Source: Apopatocola sp963618015
GTDB taxonomy: Bacteria; Bacillota; Clostridia; Oscillospirales; Oscillospiraceae
DNA length: 20,080 nucleotides
Assembly: GCA_963618015.1 (NCBI GenBank)
Contig: CAVEQS010000046.1
Coordinates: 1-20,080, forward strand
Direction: 5' to 3'
Made by a program: the position numbers and the translations under genes. The notes under the pieces were generated by a model. It ran no database searches. It was not told where the DNA came from and saw only the letters and a program-made list of their open reading frames with translations. Positions 15,905 to 20,080 of the stretch are shown piece after piece. The stretch's first letter is position 1; the number at the start of each line of letters is the position of its first letter.

Positions 15905-16084
15905 AAAAAGCCGGTGGTTTTTTTCTCTGACTATGCGGACCAAAAATGGTAAAAAGCCGGTCAGCTCACCTCCCCGCCAGAGGGGTGTACTGCCTTTTTC
16001 CTTATGATATGAAACGTTTCGCCGATTTTTGTGGTAGTATTTTTTGCAGAATTGGTAAAATCTTTGTTTTTGTCATTTTTTTGT

Positions 16085-16113
16085 TTTACAACCGCCCCCT
16101 TATCGCCTATGAT
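16085..16113 (+). promoter_or_regulatory. sigma-A promoter of the PocR-AraC regulator operon
   Basis: TTTACA (16085-16090, 5/6 consensus), exactly 17 bp, then TATGAT (16108-16113, 5/6 consensus). The predicted transcription start near 16120 falls in the first of two abutting 17-bp palindromes, giving a leader of about 60 nt before the ATG at 16180. Confidence 0.65.
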
Positions 16114-16116
16114 GCA

Positions 16117-16150
16117 GTTATAGGCGCTGTAATGTTATAGCCGCTATAAC
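16117..16150 (+). promoter_or_regulatory. two abutting 17-bp palindromic operators
   Basis: GTTATAGGCGCTGTAAT (16117-16133) and GTTATAGCCGCTATAAC (16134-16150) match at 14 of 17 positions and touch each other. The second is a perfect dyad, GTTATAG-ccg-CTATAAC; the first is an imperfect one. They begin 3 bp after the -10 box and cover the predicted transcription start, so a bound protein would be expected to repress. Autoregulation by the downstream PocR-AraC protein is the simplest guess. Confidence 0.6.
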
Positions 16151-16179
16151 ATATAAAGAAAGGGCGGGGCTCTCTTCTC

Positions 16180-17472
16180 ATGGACAGACTCTACGATGCG
16201 TTGGATGCTTTCAGCAGCTGTACCGGCATCCCTGTGACGGTGTACGACGCGGAAAACCGCGTTGCGCAGGAATTCAATACGGAACAGAAGGTCTGCCGCC
16301 TGTTTCCGCACTACAGCCAGAGCGAAGACTGTCAGGGATATCTGAGCTTTTCCATGGGCGAATCGTTCGCGCTCGGCGAACCGTACATATTCTTCTGCCC
16401 GGCGGGCTTCGTGGAGATCGCCGTACCTTTAATATATAACGGCGTGCGCAGCGGCTGCGTGCTGGCCGGGCCGCTCGTGCTCGGTAGCGTGGACGAAGAG
16501 CTTCTCTCCCGCATCATGGAGCTCAATCCGGACGACTCGGCGCTTTTTCCGCGCGTGGCGCTCTTCCTCCAGAACGCCAAGGAAAGCACGCCCGAGCAGA
16601 TACAGAAGATCGCGACGCTTCTCTATGCCTCGGTACTCAGCGTGCAGCGGAACTTGGAGGAATACGAGCGCATCCGCGCCCGCAGCCGCGGCCAGATCAG
16701 CACCGGGGAGACGGTGCAGCAGTTCAAGCTTGCCGTCGGCACCGCCGGTGAAACGGAGGAAAATCTCTGGCAGCGTCTGCTCTCCGGTCTGCACGAGCGC
16801 GACCACGAAGCCGTGGAAGAGGCCTCCTCCGGCCTCTTTGACGAGTTCCTCCTCGTGGAGGCGGGAAACTTTGACCTCATCCGCATGCGGCTCTTCGAAC
16901 TTTTTACAATGCTCTCCAAGGCCGCGCTCGACTCCGGCATAACGCTGAACAACATTCTCGCCTCCGGGCTCGACCCGCTCGAAGCGCTCAATCAGGCGCA
17001 GTCGGTGGAGGATCTGGCCGTGTGGACGCAGAAGCTGATCGATCACTTTTTTGCGCTTGTGCCGGAGCCGCCCGCGCCGGTCTATTCCCCGCTTGTGGCG
17101 CAGGCCATCGCGCTCATCGGCGAGCGATACGCGGAAAAGCTCACGCTGCGCGACGTGGCCGGGAGCATCCACATCAACGAATCCTACCTCTCCAAGCTCT
17201 TCAAAAAGGAGCTCGGCGTCGGTTTTACGGATTATCTCAACAGCCTGCGCATCCAGAAGAGCGTGGAGCTGCTCTCGCAGCCGGACATGAACCTTCTGGA
17301 GATCGCCGGGCGGGTCGGCTTTGAGGATCAAAGCTATTTTACCAAAGTTTTCAAGAAAATCACAGGGAAAACTCCGCGGCAGTTCAAGGTGTCCGCCAGC
17401 GCGGACAAGCTGCTTGACAACGAATACATCCGCGGCTTCCCCGTACCGCAAAACAGGAGGCAAATGACATGA
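16180..17472 (+). CDS. PocR-domain AraC-family transcriptional regulator
   Basis: A 430-residue regulator. The N-terminal 160 residues look like a PocR sensory domain, a PAS-like fold often found in regulators of corrinoid and propanediol systems. It has conserved Cys positions C39, C51 and C73 (FFCPAGFVEIAVPL), plus C14 and C93. A middle helical region of about 130 residues follows, then an AraC-type double helix-turn-helix at about 305-400 (LTLRDVAGSIHINESYLSKL and LLEIAGRVGFEDQSYFTKV, ending GKTPRQFK). The start ATG at 16180 has a purine-rich AAAGGGCGGGG somewhat far upstream. The stop overlaps the next gene as ATGA, an unusual coupling of regulator to reactivation protein. It lies divergent from the methyltransferase operon and is its likely activator. 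The ligand may be the methylated substrate or a corrinoid. Confidence 0.9.
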   Translation: MDRLYDALDAFSSCTGIPVTVYDAENRVAQEFNTEQKVCRLFPHYSQSEDCQGYLSFSMGESFALGEPYIFFCPAGFVEIAVPLIYNGVRSGCVLAGPLVLGSVDEELLSRIMELNPDDSALFPRVALFLQNAKESTPEQIQKIATLLYASVLSVQRNLEEYERIRARSRGQISTGETVQQFKLAVGTAGETEENLWQRLLSGLHERDHEAVEEASSGLFDEFLLVEAGNFDLIRMRLFELFTMLSKAALDSGITLNNILASGLDPLEALNQAQSVEDLAVWTQKLIDHFFALVPEPPAPVYSPLVAQAIALIGERYAEKLTLRDVAGSIHINESYLSKLFKKELGVGFTDYLNSLRIQKSVELLSQPDMNLLEIAGRVGFEDQSYFTKVFKKITGKTPRQFKVSASADKLLDNEYIRGFPVPQNRRQMT

Positions 17473-18116
17473 CCGTTTTCCCCGTCTCCGTGCAGGAACT
17501 CGAATACGACAAGGACCGCATCTTCACCCGGCTCAAGCTGCGGGAGGACGAGAACACAAACGCCTATGCCGAGAGCATTTTCCCGCAGCTCGTGGAACTT
17601 CTGCGAGAAAACATGGAGCTCGTGCTCGCCTACAACGTTACGGATAACGATCTGGCCATCGCCTCGCCGGAGCTTTCGAGCTGCGATCTCCTCGCCGTGT
17701 GCTACTGCGGCGCCACGCAGAAGATCGTGGACTGCGTAGATTCTCTCATGGCGAAATGCGATTTTCTGGAAGGATACATTCTCAACGATCTCGCCAACGA
17801 AGTGCTCTTCAACGCCTCGAACGCGATGAACCGCCAGCTTTACAACGAGCTCAAGGCGCAGGGCTACCATCTCAGCACGCGTCTCACGCCGGGCGAGAAC
17901 CATTTGAACATGGAGTATCAGGCGCAGTTCCTCTCTCTGCTCACGCAGGGCGAACCGTTCCCCGCCGCGCTCACCGAGCACTACATGCTCCAGCCGGAAA
18001 AGGCCATGCTCTATGCCTACGGTGCGGGCACCGGCCTCCCCGACCGCTCCATCGACCACGACTGCTCCAAATGCCCGAACGTCTCGTGCTATATGCGGCG
18101 CGACCGGGATATTTAA
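17469..18116 (+). CDS. MetH activation-domain-like protein with C-terminal Cys motif
   Basis: A 215-residue protein resembling the AdoMet-binding reactivation domain of B12-dependent methionine synthase, but free-standing. Supporting segments: LEGYILNDLANEVLFNASNAM (helical part before the AdoMet site), STRLTPGENHLNMEYQAQFL with Arg138 and PG141-142 where MetH has its R-x-x-x-G-Y motif, and LTEHYMLQPEKAMLYAYG. The tail carries C199-x2-C202-x4-C207 (CSKCPNVSC), which could hold a metal or Fe-S centre. Proteins of this kind are frequent in corrinoid methyltransferase loci and are thought to help return Co(II) to an active state; their exact biochemistry is unsettled. Translation is coupled to the regulator by ATGA (17469-17472). 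The assignment rests on motif recall and context. Confidence 0.78.
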   Translation: MTVFPVSVQELEYDKDRIFTRLKLREDENTNAYAESIFPQLVELLRENMELVLAYNVTDNDLAIASPELSSCDLLAVCYCGATQKIVDCVDSLMAKCDFLEGYILNDLANEVLFNASNAMNRQLYNELKAQGYHLSTRLTPGENHLNMEYQAQFLSLLTQGEPFPAALTEHYMLQPEKAMLYAYGAGTGLPDRSIDHDCSKCPNVSCYMRRDRDI

Positions 18117-18130
18117 AAACCGCCCTTGAG

Positions 18131-18161
18131 GGTGCGGCGCGGCTGCGCTGCACCTCGTTTT
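18131..18161 (+). terminator. intercistronic hairpin before the RACo-like gene
   Basis: A 10-bp stem GGTGCGGCGC/GCGCTGCACC (one G-U pair) with a GGCT loop, followed by TCGTTTT. It lies 14 nt after the stop of the MetH-like gene and 31 nt before the next start. It may be a partial terminator or mRNA processing/stability element that lowers or raises RACo expression relative to its neighbours. Confidence 0.45.
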
Positions 18162-18191
18162 CAAATTCTGACGATCCGGAGGAAGTACATC

Positions 18192-19937
18192 ATGGAATAT
18201 ACCGTTCGTCTGGCCGGAACGGAGCGCGCCGTGCGCGTCTCCGGCGGAACGCTCGCCGAAGCGTGCACGCTGCTCGGCCATCCGCTCGAGCTTGTCTGCG
18301 GCGGCAACGGCCGCTGCGGGAAATGCGACGTTCCCGTCGAGCACGGCGGCGTGCGCGAGACGGTGCGCGCATGTGTAACGCCCGTGGCGGAGGACTTCAC
18401 CGTATTTCTGGAAGTTTCAGAAGATGCCGCCGCACAGATCCTCACCGCGCGCGGCGCGCACAGCGCCTTCGCCCCCGCGGTGACAAAAACCGTCCTCTCC
18501 CCCGCCGAGCTGGAACCGGAGCATTGCGGCGCGTATCTCACCGGCGCTTCGCTCGCGGCAGCGCGGCAGTTTTCCCGGGCGCGGCGCGGCGAGAGCGAGG
18601 AGCCTCTCACCTTCATCCGCCGCGGCGATACGCTCCTCGGCGTACAGCGCGGCGATACGGCGCGGCAGCTTTACGGCGCCGCCGTGGACATCGGCACCAC
18701 GACCGTTGCGATGTATATTTACGATCTTACAACTGGCGCGCTGCTCCACACCGGCTCGGCGCTCAACGGCCAGATCCGCTACGGCGCGGACGTGATCGCC
18801 CGCATCCAGCACACCCTTGAACATGAGAGCGGGCTTGCCGAGCTCAATGCCGCCATTCTCGGCACGATCGACGGCCTTCTCGCCGCGGCCTCCGCCGCCG
18901 TACCGGGGCTTTTGGACGATCTCTGGCAGCTCGTTTTCTGCGGCAACAGCACGATGCAGCACCTCTTTCTCGGCATCGATCCGGGCGCGCTCGGCGCGGA
19001 GCCGTTCGCGAGCGTTACGGCGGACACGGTGCGCGCGAGTGCCGGAGAGATCGGGCTTCGCAACTGCCCGGCGGGCGCGCTCGTGGAGTTTCTGCCGCTG
19101 CTCGGCGGGTTCGTCGGCGCGGACACGACCGCCGTGCTGCTCGGCGTGCCGGAGGAGGGCGTGCATCTTGCCGTTGACCTCGGAACGAACGGCGAGATTG
19201 CCGTCGGCAACGCGCACGACGGCTTCCTCACCTCCTCCACCGCCTGCGGCCCCGCACTCGAAGGCGGCAACATCGAGTGCGGCATGCGCGGCGCGGAGGG
19301 CGCGATCGACCATGTGGACATCACGCCGGACGGAGAGCTTCGCCTCCACGTCCTCGGCGAGGGCGAGGCAAAGGGGCTCTGCGGCTCCGGCATCATCGAT
19401 ATGACCGCCGCGCTCCTTCGCTGTGGTCTCGTGGACATGACCGGGCGGCTCCTCCCGCGCGAAGAATACGCCGCAGCATATCCCGACAGCCCCCTGCTCG
19501 ACCGTCTCGAGCCGGTGGGCGAATACAACAACGCCTTCTTCCTCACGCGCGGCGAGCACCCGGTGTATCTCTCGCAGGACGATATCCGCCAGATCCAGCT
19601 CGCCAAAAGCTCGATCTGCGCCGGGTGCCTCACGCTCTGCCACGAGCGCGGCATCGAGCCGGAGCAGCTCGACTCGCTCATCCTCGCCGGGGCGTTCGGC
19701 AACTACATCGATGTGGACAATGCTCTGTATATCGGGCTTCTCCCCGACGTGCCGCGCGAGAAGATCGCCGCTGTCGGCAACGGCGCGGGCGCGGGCGTGT
19801 GCCGCTATCTCCTTGACGGCTCGGAGGACGCGCGCTGCGAGCACATCCGCGCTGTCACGCGCCACGTAGAGCTCAACGCCAGCGCCGAGTTCATGGAGCA
19901 GTACATCATGAACATGAATTTCAACGTGCTTTTGTGA
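18192..19937 (+). CDS. RACo/RamA-type ATP-dependent corrinoid reductive activator
   Basis: A 581-residue activator that couples ATP hydrolysis to one-electron reduction of inactive Co(II) corrinoid proteins to Co(I). The N-terminal [2Fe-2S] domain has C36-x5-C42-x2-C45-x14-C60 (CGGNGRCGKC). A linker follows, then the DUF4445/ASKHA ATPase part with AAVDIGTTTVAMYI (about 162-175), FCGNSTMQHLFLG, LGGFVGADTTAVLLG, VDLGTNGEIAVGN, and the late LILAGAFGNYIDV. There is no C-terminal 2x[4Fe-4S] domain like that of archaeal RamA, so it is the bacterial RACo form. The start is ATG at 18192 with GGAGG 9 nt upstream. A longer frame from TTG at 18126 would run through the intercistronic hairpin and is rejected. 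Last gene of the plus-strand unit. It probably serves both corrinoid proteins. Confidence 0.94.
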   Translation: MEYTVRLAGTERAVRVSGGTLAEACTLLGHPLELVCGGNGRCGKCDVPVEHGGVRETVRACVTPVAEDFTVFLEVSEDAAAQILTARGAHSAFAPAVTKTVLSPAELEPEHCGAYLTGASLAAARQFSRARRGESEEPLTFIRRGDTLLGVQRGDTARQLYGAAVDIGTTTVAMYIYDLTTGALLHTGSALNGQIRYGADVIARIQHTLEHESGLAELNAAILGTIDGLLAAASAAVPGLLDDLWQLVFCGNSTMQHLFLGIDPGALGAEPFASVTADTVRASAGEIGLRNCPAGALVEFLPLLGGFVGADTTAVLLGVPEEGVHLAVDLGTNGEIAVGNAHDGFLTSSTACGPALEGGNIECGMRGAEGAIDHVDITPDGELRLHVLGEGEAKGLCGSGIIDMTAALLRCGLVDMTGRLLPREEYAAAYPDSPLLDRLEPVGEYNNAFFLTRGEHPVYLSQDDIRQIQLAKSSICAGCLTLCHERGIEPEQLDSLILAGAFGNYIDVDNALYIGLLPDVPREKIAAVGNGAGAGVCRYLLDGSEDARCEHIRAVTRHVELNASAEFMEQYIMNMNFNVLL

Positions 19938-19952
19938 TCGCTTCAACAAACA

Positions 19953-19998
19953 GCTCCCCGGCAGATTTTCTGCCGGGGAGCCATTTTTCTTTTTATTT
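19953..19998 (+). terminator. strong rho-independent terminator, convergent with spo0A
   Basis: A perfect 12-bp stem GCTCCCCGGCAG/CTGCCGGGGAGC with a 5-nt loop, followed by ATTTTTCTTTTTATTT. It begins 15 nt after the RACo-like stop and ends the plus-strand unit. The same stem lies 23 nt beyond the spo0A-like stop on the other strand, where the tail TGTTTGTT is weaker, so it probably serves both genes. Confidence 0.88.
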
Positions 19999-20003
19999 AA
20001 TTA

Positions 20004-20080
20004 TTACATGGCCTGCCGGGAAACGTGCTCGGCGATCATGGCGATGAATTCGCCGTTTGTGGGTTTGCCCTTTGCGCCGG
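20004..20080 (-). CDS. spo0A: Spo0A C-terminus (5' part outside window)
   Basis: Only the last 25 residues are visible, ending GKPTNGEFIAMIAEHVSRQAM before TAA at 20006-20004. This matches the very conserved end of the sporulation master regulator Spo0A (KPTNSEFIAMVAD in B. subtilis). Spo0A is a response regulator whose C-terminal helix-turn-helix domain binds 0A boxes. The gene is convergent with the RACo-like gene. The piece is short, but the motif is distinctive enough for a confident family call. It supports a spore-forming lineage, or one descended from spore formers. Confidence 0.85.
   Translation of the reverse strand, partial: GAKGKPTNGEFIAMIAEHVSRQAM

Larger units (their letters stand above)
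15871..16179. promoter_or_regulatory. divergent regulatory region between the two corrinoid units
   Basis: A 309-bp gene-free, AT-rich stretch between the divergent starts of corrinoid protein 2 and the PocR-AraC regulator. It holds a strong plus-strand promoter (16085-16113), two abutting 17-bp palindromes (16117-16150), an 11-bp direct repeat AAAAAGCCGGT (15905-15915 and 15951-15961), a minus-strand -10-like TATACT (15899-15904) without a good -35, and a short palindrome GAAACGTTTC (16011-16020). No small gene with a credible start and ribosome site was found in it. Confidence 0.7.

Noticed and set aside
15871..16179. Sigma-54 promoter or cobalamin riboswitch in the divergent region
   Set aside because: No GG-N10-GC type -24/-12 element was found, and no B12-box-like segment or typical long riboswitch fold is visible. 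The nearby regulator is AraC-type, not a sigma-54 activator.
18126..18191. Upstream TTG start for the RACo-like protein
   Set aside because: It would translate through a stable hairpin and add Arg-rich residues foreign to the family, while ATG at 18192 has GGAGG at 9 nt.

Overview
The window is GC-rich chromosomal DNA with strong AGGAGG-type ribosome binding sites, a dgt-dnaG-rpoD order, and the C-terminus of a Spo0A-like sporulation regulator at the right edge. It also carries a short palindromic repeat of a kind that, from memory, is familiar in gut Oscillospiraceae/Ruminococcaceae genomes. Together these point to an anaerobic Clostridia-type Firmicute, probably of the Oscillospiraceae. No species can be named from the sequence alone.

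Left part (1-8700, all genes on the minus strand): housekeeping genes. Reading leftward from a good sigma-A promoter at 8663-8691 come two tandem CNNM/CorC-type CBS membrane proteins, hflX and a YigZ/IMPACT protein, with ATGA start/stop overlaps at two of the three junctions. A 280-bp gap follows, filled mostly by a roughly 200-bp structured repeat. Then come a dGTPase-like HD hydrolase (dgt), DNA primase (dnaG) and the primary sigma factor (rpoD, cut by the left edge).

Right part (8730-19981): a corrinoid-dependent methyl-transfer locus built as two divergent units around a 309-bp regulatory region. The minus-strand unit runs corrinoid protein 2, corrinoid protein 1, a non-pyrrolysine MttB-family methyltransferase, a 2-TM membrane protein, an SSS-family symporter, and two URO-D/MtaA-type methyltransferases, and ends in a strong hairpin. 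The plus-strand unit encodes a PocR-AraC regulator, a MetH-activation-domain-like protein with a C-terminal Cys motif, and a RACo/RamA-type ATP-dependent corrinoid reductive activator. It ends in a classic terminator shared with the convergent spo0A-like gene.

Inferred working model: the symporter imports a methylated compound (quaternary amine or similar). The MttB homologue moves a methyl group to a Co(I) corrinoid protein. One or both URO-D proteins either pass it on or demethylate a second substrate. The RACo and MetH-like proteins rescue oxidised Co(II), and the PocR-AraC protein controls both units. No MtrH/AcsE-like methyl-corrinoid:tetrahydrofolate methyltransferase is present, so the methyl acceptor and the substrate are the open questions. 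The most notable non-coding signals are two abutting 17-bp palindromes over the predicted start of the regulator transcript, an 11-bp direct repeat upstream of the methyltransferase operon, overlapping mutually exclusive hairpins between the methyltransferase and transporter genes, and the structured repeat in front of dgt.
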